A stretch of DNA of 64,000 nt from Candidatus Melainabacteria bacterium (GTDB taxonomy: Bacteria > Cyanobacteriota > Vampirovibrionia > Obscuribacterales > Obscuribacteraceae), in NCBI GenBank assembly GCA_013288645.1, contig JABDBL010000003.1, positions 62,001-126,000 of the forward strand, given 5' to 3'. Positions 31,463 to 41,180 of the stretch are shown in pieces. The translations under genes were made by a program, and so were the position numbers. Within the stretch, counting starts at the first letter, position 1. Every line of letters starts with the position of its first letter. A model generated the notes under the pieces. That model made no database searches and had not been told where the DNA came from. It worked only from the letters and a program-made list of their open reading frames with translations.

Positions 31463-32410
31463 TTACTTTGGTCCGCCACCCATCATTGGTGCTAAAGCTT
31501 GCGCAACTGTAATGACGGCTGGACCTAACATAGGACACATCAGCAAAGGCATTACGAAGACCATGATAACGGGAATCATCTTAACTGGAACTTTGGCAGC
31601 TTCCTCTTCTTTCTTGCGCTTTAATTTGTCAACAAGAGCTTCTCCTTGTTGTTTTAACGGATAGCTTATATCGGCACCTTTAGCTTCAGCAGCAATCAAT
31701 GCGCTAGCCATGCTGATCAAATCATCTACACCACAGCGTTCTCCCATCTCTCTCATAGCGATTGGCACCGATTTGGCAAATATTTTTACATCGTTGATTA
31801 GTTGTTCTAGTTCTACAGCAAGGGTGGGACAAGAATCTTTTGTCTCTTTTGATACCTTGTCTACTGCCATAAGCAATCCCAAACCGGCTTGAGCGCAAAC
31901 AATAAGTAAATCAATTATTGTCGGCAACTCTGATAATATAACTTCTTGTCTTTTCTTAGCTCGGCCAGCTAGAAAGAAATTGGGCATAAACCAAGCGCCG
32001 CCAACAGCAGGGATGCACATCAATAAAACCATAGGACTGCTGCCAGCAGCCATTAATCCCAAGCAGGCTATAAGTGCTACAAAGGTTGTTTTTATGCCCA
32101 TGTAAATGGCTAAGTGGGATGGAGTGCGATAATTTGCTTCAGTTAAGTACTGAATTGTGCGTCTGTCAGCAAGAGCGGGCATCATACTTAATACCAACTC
32201 ACCCACCGTGCGCATCAAGTTCAAAATAAGAGAATCATGTGGTTTTGCAGCCGAGGTTTCGTCGGTCACTTTTCGAGGGCGGACTCTTACAGCATAAGAA
32301 TCAACATAATGAGCAAAAACGGGACGCATTAACAAAAGCGCGAACCCTGTAACGCCTAAAAAAGTCAATAAACCAACAAAAAAGGATGATCCCAAGTTAT
32401 TAAACCTCAA
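31463..32410 (-). CDS. tadC: Tad pilus inner-membrane platform protein TadC
   Basis: 315 residues with a T2SF (GspF-like) domain: N-terminal helix, a pair of helices in the middle (TFVALIACLGLMAAG) and C-terminal helices (MIPVIMVFVMPLLMCPMLG). The cytoplasmic part has the family pattern LPTIIDLLIVCAQAGLGLLMAVDKVS, and EALVDKLKRKKEEEAAKVPVKM before the last helices. TTG 32410 overlaps the tadB stop by 11 bases. TadB and TadC form the platform on which TadA works. Confidence 0.92.
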   Translation of the reverse strand: MRFNNLGSSFFVGLLTFLGVTGFALLLMRPVFAHYVDSYAVRVRPRKVTDETSAAKPHDSLILNLMRTVGELVLSMMPALADRRTIQYLTEANYRTPSHLAIYMGIKTTFVALIACLGLMAAGSSPMVLLMCIPAVGGAWFMPNFFLAGRAKKRQEVILSELPTIIDLLIVCAQAGLGLLMAVDKVSKETKDSCPTLAVELEQLINDVKIFAKSVPIAMREMGERCGVDDLISMASALIAAEAKGADISYPLKQQGEALVDKLKRKKEEEAAKVPVKMIPVIMVFVMPLLMCPMLGPAVITVAQALAPMMGGGPK

Positions 32411-33332
32411 AAGTAGTCATTTTAATAAGAATCCACGCTCCTATTGCTTCCCAGATAATAAGAGCCAGGAGCACCATGCGAGCTATGGGGTGATTAAGAA
32501 ACGGAACGATATAACCAGGTGAAATTAAATAAGTCAAAAGTGTAACCAGATAAGGCAAAGAACCAATAAACATGGCGGTCATTTTACCTTGAGCAGTTAG
32601 AGCATTCATATAATCCCGGAGTTTGAAACGGTCTCTTATCGCTATTGCAATTGTTGCAACTACATCCGCTAAATTTCCACCTACGTCTTGGCTAATAAAA
32701 ATTGCTGTTGTGAGTAATTTAAAATCCGGTGTAGGGATGCGGGTCGCCATTTCAGCCATTACTTCACGAAAAGGTTTTCCTAGTTGAAGAGAAACCAGCC
32801 CTCTTTTAAACTCTGACTTAATTGGATCAACAGCAGTCTCGGCTAATACTTTCCAAACTTCTATAACTGGTGAACCGGCCCTAAGTGAGCTCACCATTGT
32901 CTCTAGAATTTGGGGTAATTGTTCCATAATTCTTGTTTGTCTTTGCTTAGCCAAGAAGCCTATGTATGCTACAAAACCCCCTGCTCCAACTATCAGACCA
33001 GCAATGAAGCCTATAACCATCAGTTCAGGCAAAGCAAGTAAAGCCAACCCGGCACCGGCAAAACCGCCTATGACTGTGGTTACTCCCCATTGCACCTTCA
33101 TTTGGTCGTACTTTGCCTCTAATCCGGCCTGGGCAAGCTTTTGTGCGAGAAAATTAGTGCGTTTAGTAAGAAATATATTTACTTCTTCGTCTTCATGATA
33201 TTTGGCCCTCATTTTCTTTTTATGCTTATCGAGGCGTATTAATTCTTCACCCCAGGGTTTCCGCATAAAAATGAGGACCGCTCCCCCGGCTAGGATAATC
33301 AAGAAAAAAATTAAAGCTCCAATCATTTCCAT
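32400..33332 (-). CDS. tadB: Tad pilus inner-membrane platform protein TadB
   Basis: 310 residues: N-terminal helix (ALIFFLIILAGGAVLIFM), a helix pair near 90-130, T2SF domain with QLPQILETMVSSLRAGSPVIEVWKVL and TAIFISQDVGGNLADVV, then C-terminal helices. ATG 33332. It follows tadA by 37 bases and overlaps tadC, the standard Tad gene order A-B-C. Confidence 0.92.
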   Translation of the reverse strand: MEMIGALIFFLIILAGGAVLIFMRKPWGEELIRLDKHKKKMRAKYHEDEEVNIFLTKRTNFLAQKLAQAGLEAKYDQMKVQWGVTTVIGGFAGAGLALLALPELMVIGFIAGLIVGAGGFVAYIGFLAKQRQTRIMEQLPQILETMVSSLRAGSPVIEVWKVLAETAVDPIKSEFKRGLVSLQLGKPFREVMAEMATRIPTPDFKLLTTAIFISQDVGGNLADVVATIAIAIRDRFKLRDYMNALTAQGKMTAMFIGSLPYLVTLLTYLISPGYIVPFLNHPIARMVLLALIIWEAIGAWILIKMTTFEV

Positions 33333-33369
33333 AAATAAATAATCTCAGTTTTCAAAGCAAAGCACTTAA

Positions 33370-35007
33370 TTATCTTAACCACTCTAGTTTAAACGGAATG
33401 GATTCTTGTTCAAGTTGTTCCAGGAATTTAGGCGGTAAGCCAGATCCAACGTGACGACATTTGAAAAATCCGCGGGCATCTCTGCCTTCTCTCTCTAAGT
33501 GGAATAGAGTACTGATGGCAATAATCTCGCCTTCCATCCCGGTTATCTCGGAAATTTCAGTTACTCTTCTAGTTCCATCTTCAAGACGACGAATTTGCAC
33601 GATTACTTGAATTGCAGAAGCAATTAATTCCCGTGCTGCCTTAGCGGGCATATCCATGCCTCCCATAAGAATCATATTTTCAAGACGTTTTGTACAGTCA
33701 CGTGGATTATTAGCGTGAATAGTTGTCATAGAACCAGAGTGACCCGTATTCATGGCCTGCAACATGTCGAATGCTTCTTCTCCCCGACATTCCCCCATTA
33801 TTATCCTATCGGGTCGCATACGGAGAGTATTTATAACTAACATGCGCTGTGTGATTTGACCTTTACCCTCAGTGTTGGCTGGTCTTGTTTCCATCCTCAC
33901 CCAGTGATCATGTTGTAGCCGCAATTCAGCTGCATCTTCGATTGTAATAATGCGTTCTCTTGGATTAATATGGGCAGATAGCGCATTAAGTAAGGTAGTT
34001 TTACCAGAACCTGTACCTCCAGAGATAATCAAGTTGATGCGTCCTTTTACGCAGGACTTGAGCACTTCAGCCATCTGTACAGACATGGCACCTTTTTCTA
34101 CCAATTGGCCAAGTGAGAGGGCATTAGCACCGAAACATCGTATGGTAATAGTCGGACCATCAATAGTTACAGGTGGAATGGTGGCATTAACACGGGAACC
34201 ATTCGGTAGGCGGGCATCCACCATTGGTGAGTTATCATCAAGTCTTCTGCCTAGAGGCTGAATAATTTTGTCGATTGTTTGGCGCAAGTGCTTTTCGTTT
34301 TCGAAAGCCACGCTGGTCTTCTCTAAGCGTCCATGACGTTCAACGTAAATGTTATTGACACCGTTAACACAAATATCACCTACGCTTGGATCACGAAGTA
34401 GTGGACCTAAGGGACCAAAACCAAATACTTCATCCAGTACATTCTGAAGCAATATACCTTTTTCCATCATGGTCAAAGGCGCTGGGTCAGAGTTTACAAT
34501 TTCACGAATACGGGCGCGTACCTGAGCTTGGGTATCTTCTGATATATTAGTCAGCCTTGAAGTGTCAAGTTCACGTCTTAATTGGTCAATAATAAACTTT
34601 TCTCGTTCACGAATCAGTCCTTGATTTGCTGAAAACTTGGCGTTTAAATCTCCACTTACGGCTGCGTTTTCCGCAGCACCGCCATGTCCGTATCCGCCTT
34701 CCTCTTTAGCATCAATGCGTTCGATATCTGATCTGCTAGGAGCAGCTGTGCTCTCTACCCCTGAGCCTGCAGCTTTGGCGCCACCAATACCGGTAGCAGG
34801 AGCACCTGGGCGTGCCATACCACTTTGTCCGGGTGGCGGAGCAGAAGAACGCCCACCCATACCGGTAGAACCTTGTTGTCCGGAAAGGCCCATTTGTTGC
34901 GGTTGCGCTGGTACAACATCAGCGCCTTGTCTTTGTCTGACCAACTGCCCCATCAATGAAGATGCTGGCTTAGCTGGAAGATTGGAATCTTTTCTATCGT
35001 CACCCAT
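33370..35007 (-). CDS. tadA: Tad pilus assembly ATPase (TadA/CpaF)
   Basis: 545 residues. The N-terminal 130 residues are low complexity (Gly/Pro/Gln-rich, with [16 protein letters not shown]) and longer than usual. The ATPase core follows: [17 protein letters not shown], Walker [17 protein letters not shown] (about 330), Asp box ITIEDAAEL, Walker [18 protein letters not shown] and the His box [15 protein letters not shown]. It powers assembly of Flp pili in place of PilB/PilT. The repeat array 2 lies directly upstream, in the transcript between tadZ and tadA. Confidence 0.95.
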   Translation of the reverse strand: MGDDRKDSNLPAKPASSLMGQLVRQRQGADVVPAQPQQMGLSGQQGSTGMGGRSSAPPPGQSGMARPGAPATGIGGAKAAGSGVESTAAPSRSDIERIDAKEEGGYGHGGAAENAAVSGDLNAKFSANQGLIREREKFIIDQLRRELDTSRLTNISEDTQAQVRARIREIVNSDPAPLTMMEKGILLQNVLDEVFGFGPLGPLLRDPSVGDICVNGVNNIYVERHGRLEKTSVAFENEKHLRQTIDKIIQPLGRRLDDNSPMVDARLPNGSRVNATIPPVTIDGPTITIRCFGANALSLGQLVEKGAMSVQMAEVLKSCVKGRINLIISGGTGSGKTTLLNALSAHINPRERIITIEDAAELRLQHDHWVRMETRPANTEGKGQITQRMLVINTLRMRPDRIIMGECRGEEAFDMLQAMNTGHSGSMTTIHANNPRDCTKRLENMILMGGMDMPAKAARELIASAIQVIVQIRRLEDGTRRVTEISEITGMEGEIIAISTLFHLEREGRDARGFFKCRHVGSGLPPKFLEQLEQESIPFKLEWLR

Positions 35008-35030
35008 GGCCCAAATTCACCATCCTTATT

Positions 35031-35430
35031 ATTAAACGCTGCTTCAGCTTCGTTCCTCGCTTCAACGCGTGTATCCTTGTTCGTTCCGTTTCGGACGCCT
35101 CACCGTCGCCCTTCACTGCACTAAGTTGTATTGTTCCTTCTATTAAACGCTGCTTCAGCTTCGTTCCTCGCTTCAACGCGTGTATCCTTGTTCGTTCCGT
35201 TTCGGACGCCTCACCGTCGCCCTTCACTGCACTAAGTTGTATTGTTCCTTCTATTAAACGCTGCTTCAGCTTCGTTCCTCGCTTCAACGCGTGTATCCTT
35301 GTTCGTTCCGTTTCGGACGCCTCACCGTCGCCCTTCACTGCACTAAGTTGTATTGTTCCTTCTATTAAATGCTGCTTCAGCTTTATTTATTGTTTCGACG
35401 CGCGTATCTTTAGAAGTTTTCTTCGACGCT
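35031..35430 (-). repeat. Intergenic repeat array 2 (three full copies and one decayed, 111-bp period)
   Basis: On the minus strand the same core as array 1 (AGTGCAGTGAAGGGCGACGG ...). Units begin at about 35031, 35142 and 35253; a fourth from 35364 is degenerate. The spacer (TAGTTGTATTGTTCCTTCTA) differs from array 1. It sits between tadZ and tadA, which are transcribed minus, so it is an intercistronic element. A 111-bp period keeps a 37-codon frame open, which explains the ORF at 35000-35338; I do not call that a gene. Confidence 0.9.
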
Positions 35431-35471
35431 TTTGGCAGTTGCCGTTAAATCTATATTACTCCTTGCTTTAA

Positions 35472-36653
35472 TTAGCGTTTGAAAAATGCAGGTAATTTGA
35501 ACCCTTTAGTAGCCGGCTCAGAATCTTTTTGTCCAATTAGAAGTTGTTCGCCTCCTCCTAATCTTCTTGCTAATGAATCAAGAGATTTGCCTAATGCTGA
35601 TTGCGGAGGAGAAATTTGTCCCTGGTTATTTGCCCATTTAGCTGTTTTTACATCATTAGGAATTTCGTGAAAAATAGGATAGTTTAAACTGGCGCGACAC
35701 TCACTTAATACATCTTGTGGCTGCCATTCCGAGCGGTTAATTATCAGCAATAATTTTTCTTGATTATAATGTGCCTTAAAAGTGTCAAGACATTTGCGAG
35801 CATTAACAATGGCGGCCCAGTTGTACTCCGTTACAACCAATACTTCGTCAGCTAAATCAAGGGTGGCGATTGCACGTTCATCTAGAAGATTTTTGGGTAA
35901 ATCAACCAAAGTAAATCGGAATTCTTGTTTGGCAGTGTATAAAATTTCTTGTACTTGGGCAGCGTAAATATCGCCAATATCTTCTAAGTCTGGTGGAGCG
36001 GCAAGAATACTTAGCTTTTCATCATATCTAGTCATCAAGTTACGCAAATAAGTGGCATCAAAATTAGTATGTGAAAAGTCTATAGTGCTAAGACTGAAAG
36101 AGGGTTCGAGATTTAAATATTGAGCTACCATGCCGAATTGCAGATCGAGATCCACTATGCATGCTTCGCCATATTTGCCTAAATAACCAGCTAAATTGGT
36201 GCAAATTGTTGTAGCACCGATACCGCCAGTGGGGCTAAAGGTAGCAATTACTTTACCGGCGGCTGTAGATATGGATTCACTTTGATGTTTCAGTTGGATA
36301 CTTTGGACAGCGGCGGGTAAATCTGTTCGCCAACGTTCGGCATCCAGGAAGTCCGAAGCCCCTAATCGATAGGCTGTCCTAATCAATTCAGGGTCTGGGA
36401 CTTCATAACTAACGAAAAAATAAACCTCAGGGAAGGTTTCTCTCAATTCGGCTAAAAGTGAAAGGCCACGGACGGGAGCAGGGCTAAGCTCGATCCATAC
36501 TAATTTAGGATGTAGGCTGCCTATCTGTTCTCGCGCCATGCTGCCTGAAACAGTACTTACCAAAGCTAAAGAAGGTTGACTGTGAATCAAGTCTTCAATT
36601 GTTTGGCGTTTGTCCAAACCAGCGTCACAAACTAATAATGTGGTCAGTTTCAT
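35472..36653 (-). CDS. cpaE: Tad pilus localisation protein TadZ/CpaE
   Basis: 393 residues. N-terminal receiver-like domain (LLVCDAGLDKRQTIEDL, then LHPKLVWIELSP and VYFFVSYEVPDPELI), followed by a MinD/ParA-like ATPase domain from about residue 130: a deviant Walker A SPTGGIGATTICTNLA, without the lysine pair of classic ParA, then VDLDLQFG, TLVDLPKNL and EVLVVTEY. This is the TadZ/CpaE type that places Tad machinery in the cell. AAAGGG before ATG 36653. Lies between the single repeat and array 2. Confidence 0.92.
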   Translation of the reverse strand: MKLTTLLVCDAGLDKRQTIEDLIHSQPSLALVSTVSGSMAREQIGSLHPKLVWIELSPAPVRGLSLLAELRETFPEVYFFVSYEVPDPELIRTAYRLGASDFLDAERWRTDLPAAVQSIQLKHQSESISTAAGKVIATFSPTGGIGATTICTNLAGYLGKYGEACIVDLDLQFGMVAQYLNLEPSFSLSTIDFSHTNFDATYLRNLMTRYDEKLSILAAPPDLEDIGDIYAAQVQEILYTAKQEFRFTLVDLPKNLLDERAIATLDLADEVLVVTEYNWAAIVNARKCLDTFKAHYNQEKLLLIINRSEWQPQDVLSECRASLNYPIFHEIPNDVKTAKWANNQGQISPPQSALGKSLDSLARRLGGGEQLLIGQKDSEPATKGFKLPAFFKR

Positions 36654-36666
36654 GCTTTACCCTTTA

Positions 36667-36770
36667 AATTAAACGCTGCTTCGGCTTCGTCCCTCGCCTC
36701 AACGCGCGTATCCTTGTTCGTTCCGTTTCGGCCGCCTCACTGTCGCCCTTCACTGCACTAATCCGTATTA
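36667..36770 (-). repeat. Single copy of the intergenic repeat
   Basis: One copy of the array 1/2 core between cpaB and cpaE, same orientation as these minus-strand genes. With substitutions spread over the core it is a sister copy, not part of array 2. Confidence 0.88.
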
Positions 36771-36856
36771 CCTCTTCCGGTATTAACTATTAATTTTGTA
36801 CCCAACCGGATAGAGATGAATCCCTTCCCTAAAGTCAACATTAATTAAGTCTATGC

Positions 36857-37804
36857 TTAGCTACTAGGTACGGATATCACATCCTTTTTGCTGCCTGACC
36901 ATATTTCTACTTCATGCAGTGGAGGTGGTGGAGGGGCAGCTGAATTCATAGCACCTGGCATACCGCCCATGTCTGGAGCACCAGGAAGAGGAGGAGGAGG
37001 TAATGAACTTGGTGGTTGAAGAGCGAGATCGTCCTTGCCACCTGGTCCGCCGCCACTAAACATAGAAGTTACATCGACAGTAGCAACAGGAGTGCGATCC
37101 TTGTCGTTTCTGAGTGTCAAATAAAGTTTGCTAGCGCTAATTGCTTTAATCAATTTAGTAGCATCGTCTGGTGACACACAAACGGTAACTGAGCTTGTTG
37201 GCATAGCAGCAGATTGTCCAGGAGCCTTTTGATAAAGTTGGCCTACAGCGATAACTTCAACGTCCGATAAAATCGGGGAAGCTTTTGTATCAGCTCCTGT
37301 ACCGACCATGGCGATGACATCAACATGGCTATCTGGGGTAACGAAACCAGCAACGCCGGAATTATTATCTATACCGAAAGTTACTGCTCTCATACCTTGT
37401 TTGAGCTTTGATTCGAAACCCAAAGAAATACCTTGTGGTGCCAAATCATGCTGAGAAACAATCTGTCCAGCCAAGATGCCGTATTTTGCAATGCGGCCAG
37501 TAGCAAGACTGGCAGAAGTAATAGCGTCTTGGGGGATTTTGCTTTGCTCAATTTCTTTTTCTTCAAGGGCATCCCCTGGGATGGGTTGTCCTTCTGCAAT
37601 GTCGTGGACTGTATAGACTACTTTACCTTTGGCATTAGCTTTTTGCTCTAATTCAGCCTTTCGGGCTTCATATGTTTTTTGTGACTCAGTAATAATGCTT
37701 GTCACACCCATAGCTATGACACCTGCCACAACCACGATAATAACTAATAGCAAAGCAATCGGTATTCTTGAGAGTTGTAATACCAGAGCTCGTAACGGAT
37801 TCAT
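36857..37804 (-). CDS. cpaB: Tad pilus protein CpaB/RcpC
   Basis: 315 residues. N-terminal membrane anchor (ALLLVIIVVVAGVIAMGVTSI), then the SAF-like domain typical of CpaB: KVVYTVHDIAEGQPIPGDAL, TGRIAKYGILAGQIVSQHDLAP, MRAVTFGIDNNSGVAGFVTPDSHVDVI and the VTVCVSPDDATKLIKAISASKLYLTLR end. A Pro/Gly-rich C-terminal tail of about 60 residues is disordered. It helps the outer-membrane secretin (RcpA, not here). GGGGGAAACC before ATG 37804. Confidence 0.92.
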   Translation of the reverse strand: MNPLRALVLQLSRIPIALLLVIIVVVAGVIAMGVTSIITESQKTYEARKAELEQKANAKGKVVYTVHDIAEGQPIPGDALEEKEIEQSKIPQDAITSASLATGRIAKYGILAGQIVSQHDLAPQGISLGFESKLKQGMRAVTFGIDNNSGVAGFVTPDSHVDVIAMVGTGADTKASPILSDVEVIAVGQLYQKAPGQSAAMPTSSVTVCVSPDDATKLIKAISASKLYLTLRNDKDRTPVATVDVTSMFSGGGPGGKDDLALQPPSSLPPPPLPGAPDMGGMPGAMNSAAPPPPPLHEVEIWSGSKKDVISVPSS

Positions 37805-38114
37805 TTAGGTTTCCCCCTTTTTTAAACTTCTTATCTATCAACAGCGATAAGTATTCTAGCCAACAAACCATATATCATAAATGTATTGCTTATATCATTC
37901 CCATTATGCCGCTAAATTAGTTTTCAAAGCAATTATGCAGCTTGGTAGACTAATTTTTCAAACCTTAATCTATATACCCAATCACTTCTTGCCACAGCAA
38001 CATAAATTTTATTCTCAACCAATGTATTTGCCGTTATGGATTTTGACTTCGTAAATATTGTTGTATGGAATAGAAGTATTATCAGTCAGATTGCTAATGC
38101 CTTGTCTTAAATAA

Positions 38115-38148
38115 CAATATAGGGAAGGTTTTCACCTTCCCTATATTG
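38115..38148 (-). terminator. Terminator of the flp pilin gene
   Basis: A perfect 14-bp stem (CAATATAGGGAAGG with its complement) and six-base loop 58 bases past the flp stop; TTATTT follows on the minus strand. It would limit read-through from the abundant pilin transcript into cpaB. Confidence 0.75.
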
Positions 38149-38205
38149 CCACCATAATTGGTTTGAGTTTCCCCAAATTGTTTATTACGCTGCAGATTAC
38201 GCAAA

Positions 38206-38403
38206 TTACGACGCTGCTGCCAATGCATTCAATTGAACAACTACAGTAGAGAACGCGTTGCTGATGGCATTTTTCAAACCACCTTGTGTCATTGCAAACA
38301 CTAGGGCAACTAGACAAGCAACGAACGCCAGAATGGCGCCGTATTCTGTAATACCTTGTCCTGATTCATCGGTTATAAATCGCTTTAGTGAACCTGTAAA
38401 CAT
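38206..38403 (-). CDS. flp: Flp/Fap-type pilin
   Basis: 65 residues with AGGAGG before ATG 38403. A short leader (FTGSLKRFITDESGQG) ends in Gly; the mature end ITEYGAILAFVACLVALVFA carries the Glu-Tyr pair of the Flp family and the hydrophobic core. Cut by the TadV-type peptidase and polymerised by TadA-B-C. Stands first in the minus-strand Tad cluster and has its own terminator. TadD, TadE/F and the secretin are not in the window. Confidence 0.92.
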   Translation of the reverse strand: MFTGSLKRFITDESGQGITEYGAILAFVACLVALVFAMTQGGLKNAISNAFSTVVVQLNALAAAS

Positions 38404-39159
38404 AGTAACCTCCTAAATAAATATCCGTTTTAAATAATTCGGATTTGCTCAACTACCAACCTAATTTTCAAAACCTGGTTCTAAATACAGGCTTGAGTTT
38501 GTGAAAACATTAAAATGAAATAGTAACTCTAACAGAACCAAAAAATAAAACGATTGTGTTCTCCCAAGCCTATTCATTACCTCCCGAATACCTCCCTATG
38601 GGAACCTAAGTATTTAAAACTAGCATTTGATAACAGGCTGCTTTCTTTATACTACCCGCTGAATCAGCAACCGCCAAGATAAGAACGGCAATTTTAATTT
38701 TCAAGAATCACCCTTTAGGTTGGTTTGTAGCCAAAAATAAGCCTTGATTACGGCAATGGGAATAATAAAACACCATCAAATTTTGTGATTCAGTAGGGGT
38801 TTTTTGTCCTTTCACCCCACAATAATACCACAAAGATTAATAAAAATTCATAAAATGGAAAATGAGGATGAAAGACACCTTTTGGAGCAAATACTTAATT
38901 CAGCGAACCTATTGCCGTCTTGTTGGAGAGAAATTTAGCCTAAATGTTAAAAAACGGAACCCACACACGAATGTGAGTTATAATTAACCGCGGTGTATTT
39001 TGAGGCAATAGTGGTCAAAAATATTTTTTTGCTTCAGATCTAAGCTTTACTAAATTATATTGATTCGTACATTTTCTACTATAGTTTCAACCTTGAACTC
39101 GTTGATAACAAGTTCTTAGTGGTGCACCTATTACGCTAAGTTCAGTTAAACTATTTAGT
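38404..39159. other. AT-rich intergenic region between divergent genes
   Basis: About 755 bases. It must contain the promoter of flp (minus) and of the terpene-cyclase-fold gene (plus). A 21-bp imperfect palindrome (GAACTCGTT GAT AACAAGTTC, 39095-39115) 45 bases before the latter start could be an operator. No gene or RNA recognised. Confidence 0.5.
39095..39115. promoter_or_regulatory. Imperfect palindrome, possible operator
   Basis: GAACTcGTT-GAT-AACaAGTTC: nine-base arms with one mismatch and a three-base spacer, 45 bases upstream of the ATG at 39160. Two-fold symmetry of this size is typical for dimeric regulators; which one is unknown. Confidence 0.35.
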
Positions 39160-40113
39160 ATGGTTGCAGAGCAGTTATCTAAAACTGAAATCTTTTTGGC
39201 TACTGCTCTCAGTGATGGTAGGTGTTCCTATTCTTTCTCCCCTGCTAACCTGTGTATGCAAGAAGCATCTACTGAAGCTACAGCTTGGGCTGCTATAGCA
39301 ATTTGTCATAGGCAGCCAAAATTAGCAAAAAAAGCAATTGATTTTTTAATTGCTAGCCAGAATAAGGATGGTGGTTGGTCTACCGGCCCCGATTTGGGGA
39401 AGTCAGACTGGACGTCTGGACCCGCCACATTAGCTATAAGGCTTGTTTGCTCATATCAAAAGCAATATTTTGACGCTGGACAAATAAAGCGAGTTTTGAC
39501 AGATGCTTTTCACTATTTAATAAATTCGCGCACAGATTTTTTATCTCCAGTAGCGCGACTTTTGCTTTTGTTATCGCAAGGAACTTCAAGTTTACATTAT
39601 GGTAGGGGCTGGCCGTGGACAGCAGGATGTTATAACTGGGTAGAACCCACAGCTTATAGTCTGATGGCTTTTAAATTGCCAGATTTGATAAAAGAGGATC
39701 TAAGCAAACGTGTTGTTTATCATGCCAATAAATTTTTGTTGGAACATTCTTGTCGTGGAGGCGGTTGGAATCATGGCTCCTTCTATTGTCTTGGACAATC
39801 TTACCCCCCTTATGTTGTTACTACGGCGGAGGCGCTTTTGGGACTTATTGATATACCCATGGATCATAGAGTGAAAGCTAGTTTGGATTATCTAAGTGAA
39901 GTTTCGCATAAAGAATCGTCTGCTATGTCCTTAGCCTGGACTATTTTAGCTCTGGACGCCCATAATTATAATTGCCAGAAAGAAATAGACTTATTGGTAA
40001 ATTTACAGAATAAAGATGGTGGCTTTGGCATGAATTATTTTGTAACAGCACTTTCTTTGCTAGCCCTTAATACCGTAAATGGTATTAACTATTTTAAGGT
40101 GGTATCAAAATAA
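39160..40113 (+). CDS. Prenyltransferase/squalene-cyclase-fold repeat protein
   Basis: 317 residues built of the alpha/alpha repeats of the terpene-cyclase fold: FLIASQNKDGGWS (about 65-77), WPWTAGCYNWVEPTAYSLMAF (about 150-170) and VNLQNKDGGFG at the end are QW-type motifs. The length is about half of squalene-hopene cyclase and the catalytic DXDD motif is not found, so cyclase activity is doubtful. Soluble, no signal peptide. It is one base ahead of a Tat-exported DUF362 protein and they surely form an operon. Role unknown. Confidence 0.75.
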   Translation: MVAEQLSKTEIFLATALSDGRCSYSFSPANLCMQEASTEATAWAAIAICHRQPKLAKKAIDFLIASQNKDGGWSTGPDLGKSDWTSGPATLAIRLVCSYQKQYFDAGQIKRVLTDAFHYLINSRTDFLSPVARLLLLLSQGTSSLHYGRGWPWTAGCYNWVEPTAYSLMAFKLPDLIKEDLSKRVVYHANKFLLEHSCRGGGWNHGSFYCLGQSYPPYVVTTAEALLGLIDIPMDHRVKASLDYLSEVSHKESSAMSLAWTILALDAHNYNCQKEIDLLVNLQNKDGGFGMNYFVTALSLLALNTVNGINYFKVVSK

Positions 40114-40114
40114 T

Positions 40115-41164
40115 ATGATTCAAAGACGCTCATTTCTCCAGGCCACCGTTGCCTCTTTAGCGCTAGGAAGTTGCGCCAATCCTCCGCCGCTGATAAAAAA
40201 ATTACCCGAACCTAGTCAGGTGCAAAAATCTGCACGACGATTGGCGCCTTCCTCCGTCGGTATTCTTAGAGCAAAGTCTTATGCGGACGATCTTTTTGCC
40301 ATCCTAAAAGAAAATATTGACCTTTTCAATACTGCTGATTTCAAAGGCAAATTTTTGATTTTGAAGCCTAATATGGTTGAATGCCCGGCAGGTAAACCAG
40401 TAACGACTAGTCCAGAAGTACTTAAAGCTGTTATTAAGTTGGTTGATTATTTGGGAGCTGCCAAAATAGCGGTTGCTGAAGGTCCTGGTCACATGCGGGA
40501 CACTGAGGCTATTTTGGCAGCTACTGGTATTGGAAAAGCCTGTGGCGAAATGGCGGTGCCTTTTATAGACTTAAATTTAGACGATGTAATTAAAGTACCT
40601 ATTAAAGAGAGCTTTGCTGAGGTTGATCATTATTTTTTGCCTAAAACGATTTTGGAAGCGGATGGTCTAATTAGTCTACCTAAGTTAAAGACACATCACT
40701 GGGTTGGTATGACTGCTGCGATGAAAAATCTTTTTGGGCTTGTACCAGGACGTAAGTATGGCTATCCTAAGAATTTTCTCCACTTTAAAGGTATTCCACA
40801 ATGTATTCTTGATCTAAATCGACTTGTGCAGACCAAATTATCGGTTGTCGATGCGATTGTTGCCATGGAAGGAGACGGTCCTATCAATGGTACACCGCGC
40901 GAAATGGGTTTGATGATCGTGGGACAAGATCCGGCTGCCGTAGATGCTACGTGTGCGAGAATTATCGGTTTTGAAATTGATGAATTAAATTATATTCAAG
41001 CAGCAGGACAAGTTATTGGCAATGTTGACCAATCGGAGATTAAACTGACAGGGGTGCCTCTGGATGAGGTGAAAACACAATTTAAACGGCCAATAACTTA
41101 TTTGAAAGATAAACAACTTTCGGCGAAGCTACTTTACGAAAGCGAAAGATCGGCTGGCAGCTAA
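40115..41164 (+). CDS. DUF362 protein with Tat signal
   Basis: ATG 40115 (MIQRRSFLQATVASLAL) is chosen over the earlier in-frame start because the Tat-type twin-arginine signal then sits at the N-terminus. 349 residues. DUF362 landmarks: FLILKPNMVE, VAVAEGPGH-like, LISLPKLKTHHWVGMTAAMKNLFG, and VVDAIVAMEGDGPINGTPR with DPAAVDATCAR. No Fe-S cysteine motif is attached, unlike some relatives. Exported folded, possibly as a lipoprotein (SCAN). Stop lies just before repeat array 3. Confidence 0.8.
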   Translation: MIQRRSFLQATVASLALGSCANPPPLIKKLPEPSQVQKSARRLAPSSVGILRAKSYADDLFAILKENIDLFNTADFKGKFLILKPNMVECPAGKPVTTSPEVLKAVIKLVDYLGAAKIAVAEGPGHMRDTEAILAATGIGKACGEMAVPFIDLNLDDVIKVPIKESFAEVDHYFLPKTILEADGLISLPKLKTHHWVGMTAAMKNLFGLVPGRKYGYPKNFLHFKGIPQCILDLNRLVQTKLSVVDAIVAMEGDGPINGTPREMGLMIVGQDPAAVDATCARIIGFEIDELNYIQAAGQVIGNVDQSEIKLTGVPLDEVKTQFKRPITYLKDKQLSAKLLYESERSAGS

Positions 41165-41180
41165 GATTGTGGGTCTGCGC

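Noticed and set aside
35000-35338. ORF of 112 codons within array 2 with a repeated 37-residue peptide
   Set aside because: A 111-bp period keeps any open frame open; array 1 has a 110-bp period, which breaks this frame, and substitutions between copies are not biased to synonymous sites.
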